In this document: piece after piece, positions 5,875 to 12,401 of the stretch
Numbering within the stretch: position 1 is the stretch's first letter
Layout of the letters: the number at the start of each line of letters is the position of its first letter
Source of the DNA: RPQJ01 sp963714645
Lineage (GTDB): Bacteria; Pseudomonadota; Gammaproteobacteria; Steroidobacterales; Steroidobacteraceae
DNA length: 12,460 nt
NCBI GenBank assembly: GCA_963714645.1
Contig: CAVQQX010000153.1
Span: 1 to 12,460, forward strand
Direction of reading: 5' to 3'
Program-made: the position numbers and the translations under genes
Notes under the pieces: generated by a model
Told to the model about the DNA's origin: nothing
Seen by the model: the letters and a program-made list of their open reading frames with translations, nothing else
The model's database searches: none

Positions 5875-8207
5875 GTCGGCTGGCTGGTGTGAGGCGGGAA
5901 TTCGCAGGCGCGGCAGTCTAACCTCAACGGGCGACCGGACGCCCGCTCGGCCGCGCCGCGGCATCCAGGCTGCTCGAGCGTGGCCAGGGCTTCGTCGCGG
6001 CCGGCGTAACGCTGGTCGCCGGCAACCGCCTGCTGCAGGTTGGAACGTGCGGTTTCGAGCTGACCGAGCTTCCGCTGCACCATGCCGAGGTGGTACCGGA
6101 AGACTGCCGTCGCGGGATCGGCGGTCACCGCGCGTGACAGCGTCGCCAGCGCCTCCCGGTGCTGGCCACGCAGGTGGAGCAGCCAGCCGTACGTGTCCTG
6201 CAGCGCCGGGTTCGACTCGCCTTTGAGCCGTTCTGCGAGCTCGGCGGCGCGCGCAAGACCCGCGGGGTCCCTGCGATGCGTGGCGATCAGCATGGCGAGG
6301 TTGTTGGCCGCCACGAGATTGGCCGGCTGCACCGCAAGCAGCTGCTCGTATTGCGCGATGGCGTCGTCGATGCGACCCCGGCTCTCGTACAGCGTGGCGA
6401 GTTCGGTGACCAGCGCGAGCGAGTGGTTCGTCGCCTCGACGCCTCGTTCGAATGTCGTCAGCGCGGCCTCCGGTCGCGGCAGTTCGAGCTGGAGCTGCGC
6501 CAGGCCGAGGTACGGTCGCCAGTCGGTCGGGGTCGCCGCAATTGCCGCCTCGAAGCTGCGTGCCGCCGCCGCGCGATCGTGCCGTTGCCATTGCGCCAGG
6601 CCGGCGAGGTAGTAACCCAGCGACTGGTCCGGCCGCAGGGTGCTGATCCGGGCGGCCGTGGCGAGGGCCGCCTCCAGCTCGCCGGCGGTCGTGTGCAACC
6701 GGTACAGCAAAGCCAGTGCGAACACGTTGCCCGGGTCGTCCTGCACGAGACCCTCGACGAGCGTACGCGCGGCCTGTGCATCGCCGCGTCCGATCAGCAG
6801 CTCTGCCAGCTCCACCCGGGCCGGCACGTCGTCGGGATGGCCCGCCACGGCCGCCCGCAGCGCCTCCTCGGCCAGCGTGGCGTCACCGGCCGCCAGATGA
6901 GCCCGTGCCAGCGCCCGCTGAACCGGCGTCGAAGCGGGCTGATCGCGCAAGACGGTGCGCAGGTCGGCGACGGCCGCGACCGCATCGCCCCGTCCAATCG
7001 CCAGTTCGGCCCGCAGCATCAGTGCGTCGGCATCGTTCGGATTGCGCTCCAGCACTTCCCGGATCGACGCGGCCGCCTCGGTCGTGCGTCCGCGTCCCAG
7101 TTCGATCGCGGCCAGGCGGTTGAGGGCTCGCAGGCGGTCGGCCCCGGCGTCCCGGTCGCGCGCCACCCCGCGGAACACGGCTTCGGCCGCGGCCGTTCTG
7201 CCTCGCGCCAGCAGATGGTTCCCGATGCCGAGCTGCAGGGCCGTGTCTCGCGGACGCTCGGTTCGCAGCGTCGCGACGTAGGCGTCCGCGACCTCCGAAC
7301 CGCGCTGTGTCGCCAGCAGGTCCGCGAGTGCCAGCCTTGCCTCGGCACGATCGGGGTATTCGGCAATGTACCGCCGCAACGCCGCTTCCGCGCCGTCGAC
7401 GTCGTTCATCTGGAGCAGCAGGCGTGCCAGACGGTAGGTATGTTCGAGTTGCCCGGGTTCCGCGCGCACGACGGCACGTATGTGCCCGGCGGCGGCGTGC
7501 GGCCGGTTCAGGTCGAGCTGCAGCTGCGCCAGGACCAGCCGCAGGTCGACCGACCGTGGCGCCGCCTGGATGGCGTTTTCGACCACGGTCGCCGCCTCTG
7601 CCAGCCGACCTTCCCTGCGCAGGATGCCGGCGAGGATGACGGCGCCGTCCTCGCACGCAGGATCGGCCCGGATCGCGCGCTCGGCGTCGGCGCGCGCGGC
7701 GGCGAGGTCGCCCTTCTGGAGCCGGGCCGAAGCTCGCACGCTCAGCAGCAGCGCATCGTCCGGTGAGGTCTGCAGCGTCGTTTCGACCAGTTCCAGCGCC
7801 TGGTCCGGCGCCCCCGCCAGTACCAGCAGCCGGCCGAGCCGTCCGCGGGCGGCGATGTCTCCTTGCCCGGCATCGATGGCGGCGCGATAGAACCGCACCG
7901 CGTCCGCGTAATTTCCGAGCTGCTCCGCGGCGCCTCCCGCGCGCACGTTCGAGGCGGCATCGTCCGGATCGATGGCGAGCGCGCTGCGGAACTCGAGCAG
8001 CGCGTCCTGGTACTGGTGGGCCGACATCAGCGAGTCGCCACGCGCCAGGAACGCGAGCTTGCGTTTTTCCGGACTGCTGCAACCCGTCGCGACGCACACC
8101 AGGGCTGCGCTCGCGAGCACGGCGACGGCGACAGCGCGAACACGACGCCCCGCTGACGCAGGCAGGTGTCGTCGGCGACGACCAATGCGGCGACGTGTCT
8201 GGTGCAT
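5871..8207 (-). CDS. prsT: TPR-repeat lipoprotein resembling PrsT of the PEP-CTERM/exosortase system
   Basis: 778 residues from the ATG at 8207-8205. The frame is open further upstream, but this start places a lipoprotein signal at the N-terminus: an Arg-rich n-region, hydrophobic VRAVAVAVLASAALVCVA and a lipobox ending ATGC at Cys43. Ser44 at +2 predicts outer-membrane rather than inner-membrane retention. Almost all the rest is tandem tetratricopeptide repeats, roughly 20 by eye, for example HQYQDALLEFRSALAIDPDD and GDLAAARADAERAIRADP. The last part (NNLAMLIAT, LQDTYGWLLHLRGQHREAL, FRYHLGMVQRKLGQ) follows the C-terminal pattern of the PEP-CTERM TPR lipoprotein family, whose members are usually somewhat longer, near 900. 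The final 30 residues are not TPR-like. Family proteins accompany exosortase and exopolysaccharide genes and are thought to be scaffolds. It is first in an operon with gmd and fcl. It could instead be a generic TPR export protein; the symbol is tentative. Confidence 0.82.
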   Translation of the reverse strand: MHQTRRRIGRRRRHLPASAGRRVRAVAVAVLASAALVCVATGCSSPEKRKLAFLARGDSLMSAHQYQDALLEFRSALAIDPDDAASNVRAGGAAEQLGNYADAVRFYRAAIDAGQGDIAARGRLGRLLVLAGAPDQALELVETTLQTSPDDALLLSVRASARLQKGDLAAARADAERAIRADPACEDGAVILAGILRREGRLAEAATVVENAIQAAPRSVDLRLVLAQLQLDLNRPHAAAGHIRAVVRAEPGQLEHTYRLARLLLQMNDVDGAEAALRRYIAEYPDRAEARLALADLLATQRGSEVADAYVATLRTERPRDTALQLGIGNHLLARGRTAAAEAVFRGVARDRDAGADRLRALNRLAAIELGRGRTTEAAASIREVLERNPNDADALMLRAELAIGRGDAVAAVADLRTVLRDQPASTPVQRALARAHLAAGDATLAEEALRAAVAGHPDDVPARVELAELLIGRGDAQAARTLVEGLVQDDPGNVFALALLYRLHTTAGELEAALATAARISTLRPDQSLGYYLAGLAQWQRHDRAAAARSFEAAIAATPTDWRPYLGLAQLQLELPRPEAALTTFERGVEATNHSLALVTELATLYESRGRIDDAIAQYEQLLAVQPANLVAANNLAMLIATHRRDPAGLARAAELAERLKGESNPALQDTYGWLLHLRGQHREALATLSRAVTADPATAVFRYHLGMVQRKLGQLETARSNLQQAVAGDQRYAGRDEALATLEQPGCRGAAERASGRPLRLDCRACEFPPHTSQPT

Positions 8208-8247
8208 GACGAGTGTCCGACGAGCCGCTCGAGGCGCGGCAATTGAG

Positions 8248-8264
8248 CTGGTTCGGAACCCGCA
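8248..8264 (+). promoter_or_regulatory. candidate sigma-54 (-24/-12) promoter or palindromic operator upstream of PEP-CTERM gene
   Basis: The 285-base gap 8208-8492 lies between the divergent TPR lipoprotein and PEP-CTERM genes. It holds CTGGTTCGGAACCCGCA, which matches the sigma-54 consensus YTGGCACGRNNNTTGCW at 10 of the 14 specified positions, including GG and GC at exact 10-base spacing. It also contains the 11-base palindrome GGTTCGGAACC (8250-8260). PEP-CTERM genes in some bacteria are driven by RpoN with the PrsK/PrsR pair, which is why the match is worth recording. GG-N10-GC is frequent by chance in GC-rich DNA, and the site is 228 bases from the chosen start. Nothing else stands out in this gap. 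Confidence 0.22.
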
Positions 8265-8478
8265 TGGTGCGTGGCCGATGTGACAGGTCGTCGATGCGTG
8301 ATCGGCGGGACCGGTGCCGCGACGGTGCGCCGCGTTCAACAAAACGTCGCAAGCTTGTAACGCAGGCGAGCAATAAGGGTCCCGGAAGAAGGAAGCATGA
8401 GAACGCGCCGGATCGCGCCTGCAGGACACGGCAAGCCTCCAGAGCGGTACGGGGACGAACGATGGTCGGTCCAACGCC

Positions 8479-8485
8479 AGGGGAA
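8479..8485 (+). promoter_or_regulatory. ribosome binding site that decides the 8493 start
   Basis: AGGGGAA lies 7 bases before the ATG at 8493, a good Shine-Dalgarno match. It favours this start over the in-frame upstream ATG at 8397, which has only an AGGA at 3 bases and would add 32 residues unlike a signal peptide. Confidence 0.55.
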
Positions 8486-8492
8486 TCGTGCA

Positions 8493-9305
8493 ATGGTCGG
8501 GAAGGATCTGCAGTTCGCAGGCGACGTCACCTCCCCCGTGGGTCGTCGTATGCCGCTGGCCACGCTGCCATGCGTATTCGCCATCGTCACCGCCGCGCTC
8601 AGCCTGTGGGGCACGGCCAGCGCCGAGTCCCTCGGGCTCACACGGACTTACCCTGACTTCTACCTGGATGCGACTCAGTACACCTACACCTACAGCGCAG
8701 GCGTGGGCACGCTGGACATCACCGGGCACATCCAGCAGTACACGGAGGCCGTTCCCGGTTTCACGACGAACATCGTCACGAACCCGACCGCGGCGGACCC
8801 GGCGCCGAATCACGGCTTCACGCTGCAGGCGACCCTCGCGCCGGGGAGCTGTCCTGGACCCGGCTGCGTGACGTCGGGAACGTTCCGGCTGTTCGGCGAC
8901 GTCAGGTCGCCCGACTCACCCTACGGCGTGGTCTATGACGGCTACACCGAGGGCGACACGGGCAGGTTTCTGCTGGGCGGCGATCTCTCGCAATTCGGCT
9001 GGGCGGCCTCGTCCGGCGGCCCGGGCAGCGGCGTGCTCGAGTTCGTTTTCCTGAACGCTGCGGGCGTCGTGCCTGCGGCGCTCGGGCTCTCGGGTTCGCT
9101 CGGCGGCATGATCCTGACCGTCAGCAACTCGACCCTGGGCGATTTCCAGAACCAGGTGCTGAACCAGTCCTGGAGCGGTAGCGGCTATGCGGACGTCTTC
9201 GTGCCGCTGCCGGCCGCAGTGTGGTTGCTCGGTTCAGGGGCCATGGCGGTATTCGCCGTGGGCCGCCGTCGCCGCCCGCGGAGCACGACGGCAAACCAGG
9301 GATGA
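8493..9305 (+). CDS. PEP-CTERM sorting domain-containing secreted protein
   Basis: 270 residues from the ATG at 8493, chosen for its ribosome binding site. Signal peptide: basic n-region ending GRR, hydrophobic core MPLATLPCVFAIVTAALSLW, cleavage site ASA/ES near residue 45. The mature domain is rich in Thr, Gly, Tyr and Asp with YTYTYSAGVGTLDITG early on, consistent with a beta-sandwich surface protein, and has a CPGPGC pair. No enzymatic motif is visible. The C-terminus is a textbook PEP-CTERM signal: VPLPAAVWLLGSGAMAVFAV at 237-256, then GRRRR. Members of this class are exported by Sec, then cut and sorted by an exosortase. A 34-base gap separates it from the GYWKNH protein gene, so the two are probably co-transcribed. 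Alternative starts are 8397 and 8550. Confidence 0.88.
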   Translation: MVGKDLQFAGDVTSPVGRRMPLATLPCVFAIVTAALSLWGTASAESLGLTRTYPDFYLDATQYTYTYSAGVGTLDITGHIQQYTEAVPGFTTNIVTNPTAADPAPNHGFTLQATLAPGSCPGPGCVTSGTFRLFGDVRSPDSPYGVVYDGYTEGDTGRFLLGGDLSQFGWAASSGGPGSGVLEFVFLNAAGVVPAALGLSGSLGGMILTVSNSTLGDFQNQVLNQSWSGSGYADVFVPLPAAVWLLGSGAMAVFAVGRRRRPRSTTANQG

Positions 9306-9339
9306 CGGAACGAAGAACAAAACAACAGCTGGGAGTCAT

Positions 9340-10329
9340 ATGAAACAGAACAACAAGGGCCCATTGACGGCCGCGCCTCTGATCGCGGCTGCCTTGCTGC
9401 CGGCCACGGCCCTGGCCGATCTGCTGGGCATCGTTCCGGGGTTTCCGCAGATCAGCTACGACAATACCGGAACGCTGGTGTTCGACGCCGCGACCATGCG
9501 GCTCGACGTCGACGCCGATCCGCTGGGTCTCAGGCTGCTGGCGACGGACACCGATCCGTTCTTCATCGTCGATCCACGATCCCTCACGATCCACCTGCGT
9601 GTCGATGGCGCGTGCAGCGTGGCGGGGGGAAATCCCTCGGGAGGCCCTGATCTCGAAATCGTCGGCGACGTGCTCGACCCGTTCACCTTCGAGGTCGTGA
9701 AGTCTGGAACCCTGTTGACGGGCAGCATCGTCGACGTCGGCGAGGCGCAGGCGACCGCCACGACTTCGGCCTATGACTTCCGCTTCACCAACGCCGGCGG
9801 ATTGCTCGTCACGGACGGCAGCTGGCCCACGCAGCGGGACATCGGCATCGTGATGACGTCGGCGAACTCCAACTTCGTCGGCGACTGCACGCTGAACTTC
9901 CGCGGAGGAGCCCAGGGCGTGGTCGGTCCGATCGATCCAGTCACGCCGCCGGACACCTCCCAGCCGGTCGCCACGCAAGGCTACTGGAAGAATCATCTCG
10001 AGGCCTGGCCCGTCCCGACGCTGACGGTGGGCGGTGTCTCGCGCACCGCCGAAGTCGCGCGGAACCTGATGCTGCGTCCGCCGAAAGGCGACAAGACCTG
10101 GAGTCTCTACGGGCAACTGACGGCTGCCATGCTGAACCTGGCCGGTGGCAGCAATCCCGAATGCATCGCGACGGCCGTCAGTGAAGCCAACCTGTGGCTT
10201 GCGGCCTACCCGCTCGGCAGTGGCGTGAGCGCCAGCTCGCCCGCGTGGCAGGACGCCGGCGATGCGCTGCACGAAATGCTGGACGCGTACAACAACGGCG
10301 TCCTTTGCGCGCCGCATCGCTCCGACTGA
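9340..10329 (+). CDS. secreted protein with C-terminal GYWKNH domain, no PEP-CTERM signal
   Basis: 329 residues; the ATG at 9340 has GGGAG 4 bases upstream. Signal peptide: NNKGPLTAAPLIAAALLPATALA with cleavage after Ala26. Residues 27 to about 195 form an acidic, probably beta-rich domain with Cys92 and Cys183, which I do not recognise. A Pro-rich hinge (PIDPVTPPDTSQP, 197-209) leads to a C-terminal domain starting TQGYWKNHLEAWPV at 212-225 and ending LHEMLDAYNNGVLC at 310-323. I recall this GYWKNH ... YNNG domain from other bacterial surface proteins, but its function is not known to me. Unlike its upstream neighbour it ends in CAPHRSD with no hydrophobic segment or Arg cluster, so it should be periplasmic or secreted. 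Likely made with the PEP-CTERM protein from one message. Confidence 0.82.
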   Translation: MKQNNKGPLTAAPLIAAALLPATALADLLGIVPGFPQISYDNTGTLVFDAATMRLDVDADPLGLRLLATDTDPFFIVDPRSLTIHLRVDGACSVAGGNPSGGPDLEIVGDVLDPFTFEVVKSGTLLTGSIVDVGEAQATATTSAYDFRFTNAGGLLVTDGSWPTQRDIGIVMTSANSNFVGDCTLNFRGGAQGVVGPIDPVTPPDTSQPVATQGYWKNHLEAWPVPTLTVGGVSRTAEVARNLMLRPPKGDKTWSLYGQLTAAMLNLAGGSNPECIATAVSEANLWLAAYPLGSGVSASSPAWQDAGDALHEMLDAYNNGVLCAPHRSD

Positions 10330-10353
10330 CGCCGCGGCACGCGACTCGCCGCG

Positions 10354-10380
10354 CGCGGCAGCCGGCCGCTGCGCGACTTT
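10354..10380 (+). terminator. possible weak terminator after the GYWKNH protein gene
   Basis: A GC-rich hairpin: CGC and GCAGC (10354-10362, one bulged base) pair with GCTGC and GCG (10368-10375) around a CGGCC loop, followed shortly by TTT at 10378-10380. The T tract is too short for a confident intrinsic terminator. Confidence 0.3.
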
Positions 10381-10384
10381 GCAC

Positions 10385-10414
10385 GCCACTGTCATGATCC
10401 GGCACTACAGTGGC
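10385..10414. repeat. 8-base perfect inverted repeat upstream of the MBOAT gene
   Basis: GCCACTGT at 10385-10392 and its exact complement ACAGTGGC at 10407-10414 flank a 14-base spacer. It lies 80 bases before the MBOAT start and just after the possible terminator. There is no T tract, so an operator or transcript hairpin fits better than a terminator. The rest of the gap 10330-10494 has a GG-N10-GC pair (GGCACG at 10336, GC at 10348) that could be a -24/-12 element, which I rate weak. Confidence 0.5.
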
Positions 10415-10494
10415 ACGGCTGCCCGCGGTGGTGCCCCGGCGGCGTCCAGATCCAACCACCGGGACAGCCTCCTCGACGAGAAATCCGGCCCGCG

Positions 10495-11421
10495 ATGCTG
10501 TTCAATTCGCTCGAATACGCGGTCTTCTTCGTGGCGGTCTTCGCCGGCTATTTCTCGCTGCCGCAGCGCTTCCGGGTCTGGTTCCTGCTCGTTGCGAGCT
10601 ACTACTTCTACATGCGCTGGAAGTGGCAGTACGGCCTCCACATCCTGGCCGTCACGGCGCTCAACTACGAGGCCGGCCGTCGCGTCGGCCTCTCGACCAG
10701 CCCGGCCGTGCGCCGGGCGTGGCTGACGATCGCGCTCGCGGGCTCGCTGGGCCTGCTCGGTTACTACAAATACTTCAATTTCTTCAGCGACAGCCTGCGC
10801 CCGGTCGCCTCGGCGCTGGGACTCGAGTACCTGGGCCCGCATCTCGACGTGCTCCTGCCGGTCGGCATCTCGTTCTACGTCTTCCAGACCCTGAGCTACA
10901 CCGTGGACGTGTACCGCGGGGCGCACGGGTTCGAGCCTCACTTCGGACGCTTCGCGCTCTACGTGGTGTTCTTCCCGCAACTCGTCGCCGGTCCCATCGA
11001 ACGTGCCACGCACCTGCTCGACCAGTTCAAGCGCGAAAACCGCATCGAGATCGCGCGGATCACCAGCGGTCTCAAGCTGGTGCTGTGGGGTCTGTTCAAG
11101 AAGGTGGTGATCGCGGACCGCCTCGCCCTCTACGTGGACAACGTGTACGGCTCGCCCGAGATCCACACCGGCGCAACGCTGCTGCTCGCGACCTGGTTCT
11201 TCGCCTTCCAGATCTATTGCGACTTCAGCGGCTACTCCGACATCGCGATCGGCTCGGCGCGTATCCTGGGCTACGACCTGATGCAGAACTTCCGCCTGCC
11301 CTACCTGGCGCAGTCCATCACGGATTTCTGGAAACGCTGGCACATCTCGCTCAGCACCTGGTTCCGGGACTATGTGTACCTGCCGCTCGGCGGCAACCGG
11401 GTGTCCTACCCGCGTGCCTGA
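10495..11421 (+). CDS. C-terminally truncated MBOAT-family polysaccharide O-acetyltransferase (AlgI-like)
   Basis: 308 residues, against roughly 470-520 for complete AlgI-type members. These multi-membrane-segment proteins work with periplasmic partners to move acetyl groups onto exopolysaccharide. The N-terminus MLFNSLEYAVFFVAVF is the normal family start. Hallmarks are LLVASYYFYMRW at 31-42, LGYYKYFNFF at 88-97, LPVGISFYVFQTLSYTVDVY at 121-140, FFPQLVAGPIER at 159-170, YCDFSGYSDIAIG at 241-253 and FWKRWHISLSTWFRDYVY at 278-295. It ends abruptly after PLGGNRVSYPRA. In complete members another 150 or more residues follow, with several membrane segments and a second conserved histidine in a WHG segment. 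Only H283 of the family's conserved histidines remains. No other frame downstream resumes the family sequence, so this is not a simple frameshift. Base composition changes at the same point. Probably non-functional; an assembly join is possible. Confidence 0.9.
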   Translation: MLFNSLEYAVFFVAVFAGYFSLPQRFRVWFLLVASYYFYMRWKWQYGLHILAVTALNYEAGRRVGLSTSPAVRRAWLTIALAGSLGLLGYYKYFNFFSDSLRPVASALGLEYLGPHLDVLLPVGISFYVFQTLSYTVDVYRGAHGFEPHFGRFALYVVFFPQLVAGPIERATHLLDQFKRENRIEIARITSGLKLVLWGLFKKVVIADRLALYVDNVYGSPEIHTGATLLLATWFFAFQIYCDFSGYSDIAIGSARILGYDLMQNFRLPYLAQSITDFWKRWHISLSTWFRDYVYLPLGGNRVSYPRA

Positions 11422-11482
11422 AGTCAAAGAGGCGTGCCAGATGATCCGCAACGTGCTAAAACTCCAGATGCGGAATACACAT

Positions 11483-11520
11483 CGATTGTTAGGTAAGTAG
11501 CTAACTACTCGACGCAATCG
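11483..11520 (+). other. four stop codons at 4-base spacing within a small inverted repeat
   Basis: TAG, TAA, TAG and TAA lie at 11490, 11494, 11498 and 11502, each one base apart, so all three forward frames are closed within 15 bases. The cluster is flanked by CGATTG (11483-11488) and its complement CAATCG (11515-11520), and AGTAG/CTACT can pair inside. The arrangement is exact; its meaning is unknown. Confidence 0.5.
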
Positions 11521-11565
11521 TCGCGATCGCATCGGCAAGGCTGCCCTTCAGTCCTGCCCGCGTTC

Positions 11566-11571
11566 TATAAT
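11566..11571 (+). promoter_or_regulatory. TATAAT, possible -10 box for the kinase-like gene
   Basis: A perfect TATAAT sits 194 bases upstream of the chosen GTG start. The bases at the expected -35 position do not match TTGACA, so this is weak support for a promoter. Confidence 0.2.
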
Positions 11572-11755
11572 GCCCATCCGCAGCCCTGATCCGGTCCCCG
11601 GTCAACAACACCAATATCTGCACAAGCCTAAGGCGCATCATTCTTCACAACCTGCAACATCTCACGCTTCCCACTTGCGTCAATGCCACTATTCCGTATA
11701 TAACCTCGCACCACATGCGGACATCGGCCGCTCAGGTCTCTGAATCCAACTTCCC

Positions 11756-11760
11756 GGGGG
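11756..11760 (+). promoter_or_regulatory. ribosome binding site for GTG start at 11766
   Basis: GGGGG lies 5 bases before GTG at 11766. This start gives MFNVITIEREYGAGG, the normal beginning of the family, while the in-frame ATG at 11715 has no such site and adds 17 unrelated residues. Confidence 0.45.
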
Positions 11761-11765
11761 CTAGC

Positions 11766-12401
11766 GTGTTCAACGTCATAACTATCGAGAGAGAGTACGG
11801 TGCTGGTGGAAGCCTCGTCGCGGCCCAGCTCGCAAAACGCCTCGGATGGGAATTGCTCGATCAGAAACTCACGGAATACATTGCGCGGCTCGCCGCTGTC
11901 GACAAATCCGTCGTCGCCCGTTATGACGAACAATGCGATCCCCTCATGCACCGTCTTGCCAAAGTCTTCTGGCGCGGAAGTCACGAGCGCATGTTGCCTG
12001 TCGATGACAATCGCTTCTTCGATACAGATGCTATGGTTCGCCTCGCCTCAAAGATCATCGAAGAGGCTGGCTCAAAGGGAAAGTGCGTCATTGTGGGTCG
12101 CGGCTCGCCCTACATCCTTCGCAATCGCCCCGACAAGTTCAGCGTTTTCTGTTACGCATCTCACGATGTCAAGGTCGAGCGCCTTATCTCAAGGAAGGTC
12201 CCTCGCTCTGAAGCAAACAATCTCGTCGAGGTCATCGATCAGGAGCGCGCCACCTTCGTAAAGCGTTACTTCGGCAAAGAATGGCCCCACCGCTCTCTTT
12301 ACAACATGATGGTCAACACAGATATCGGCATCGAGCCCGCCGTCGACATCGTTGTCGCCGCCATGAAGGTCACCGCTGATCAGCAGGCCGTCGCACATTA
12401 G
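11766..12401 (+). CDS. cytidylate kinase-like family protein
   Basis: 211 residues from a GTG start. The N-terminus VITIEREYGAGGSLVAAQLA (4-23) is the modified P-loop of the cytidylate-kinase-like family (Cytidylate_kin2 type), where a Y-G-[SA]-G-G loop replaces the usual GxxGxGK[ST]. KRLGWELLDQKL at 24-35 matches the strand and helix after the loop. CVIVGRGSPYIL at 107-118, FCYASHDVKVERL at 128-140, the lid-like DQERATFVKRYFGKEW at 158-173 and LYNMMVNTDIG at 178-188 complete the family pattern. Members are presumed nucleotide or small-molecule kinases; the substrate is not established and the protein need not phosphorylate CMP. Codons use much more A/T in the third position than the genes to the left. 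With the break at about 11420, this points to DNA of another origin. The closest relatives I recall are in soil bacteria such as Acidobacteriota, but I cannot confirm that here. The last 59 bases of the window show nothing recognisable. Confidence 0.8.
   Translation: MFNVITIEREYGAGGSLVAAQLAKRLGWELLDQKLTEYIARLAAVDKSVVARYDEQCDPLMHRLAKVFWRGSHERMLPVDDNRFFDTDAMVRLASKIIEEAGSKGKCVIVGRGSPYILRNRPDKFSVFCYASHDVKVERLISRKVPRSEANNLVEVIDQERATFVKRYFGKEWPHRSLYNMMVNTDIGIEPAVDIVVAAMKVTADQQAVAH

Larger units (their letters stand above)
11422..11765. other. gene-poor stretch at a composition break
   Basis: These 344 bases follow the truncated acetyltransferase and precede the kinase-like gene. By hand count the GC content of 11641-11700 is 28 of 60, against 43 of 60 at 1741-1800 and 40 of 60 at 8701-8760. 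I find no gene family, no RNA gene and no recognisable insertion-sequence end. What it does hold is a three-frame stop cluster inside a 6-base inverted repeat (11483-11520), an isolated TATAAT and, at its right end, the ribosome binding site of the next gene. Confidence 0.6.

Noticed and set aside
5875..6591. N-terminal extension of the gmd frame to 6591
   Set aside because: The extension is Arg-rich shadow of the TPR gene. The gmd family begins at MNQPKRALITG (5874).
8208..8813. N-terminal extension of the TPR gene frame to 8813
   Set aside because: It would bury the lipoprotein signal inside the protein and overlap the divergent PEP-CTERM gene. The 8207 start gives a normal signal peptide and lipobox.
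10411..10426. TGGCACGG as a -24 sigma-54 element for the MBOAT gene
   Set aside because: The GC that should lie 10 bases after GG is displaced by one base, which normally abolishes recognition.
11488..11494. GTTAGGT, which fits the integron core-site pattern GTTRRRY
   Set aside because: No partner RYYYAAC with attC-like spacing is visible on either strand and no integrase is in the window. The 7-base match is expected by chance about once per kilobase on each strand.
11422..11500. Insertion-sequence fragment after the MBOAT stop
   Set aside because: A short open frame (EVKEACQMIRNVLK ...) continues to the stop at 11498, but I recognise no transposase motif, terminal inverted repeat or target duplication.
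11419..11700. Simple frameshift as the cause of the short MBOAT protein
   Set aside because: No forward frame after 11421 shows the expected WHG segment or further membrane helices.
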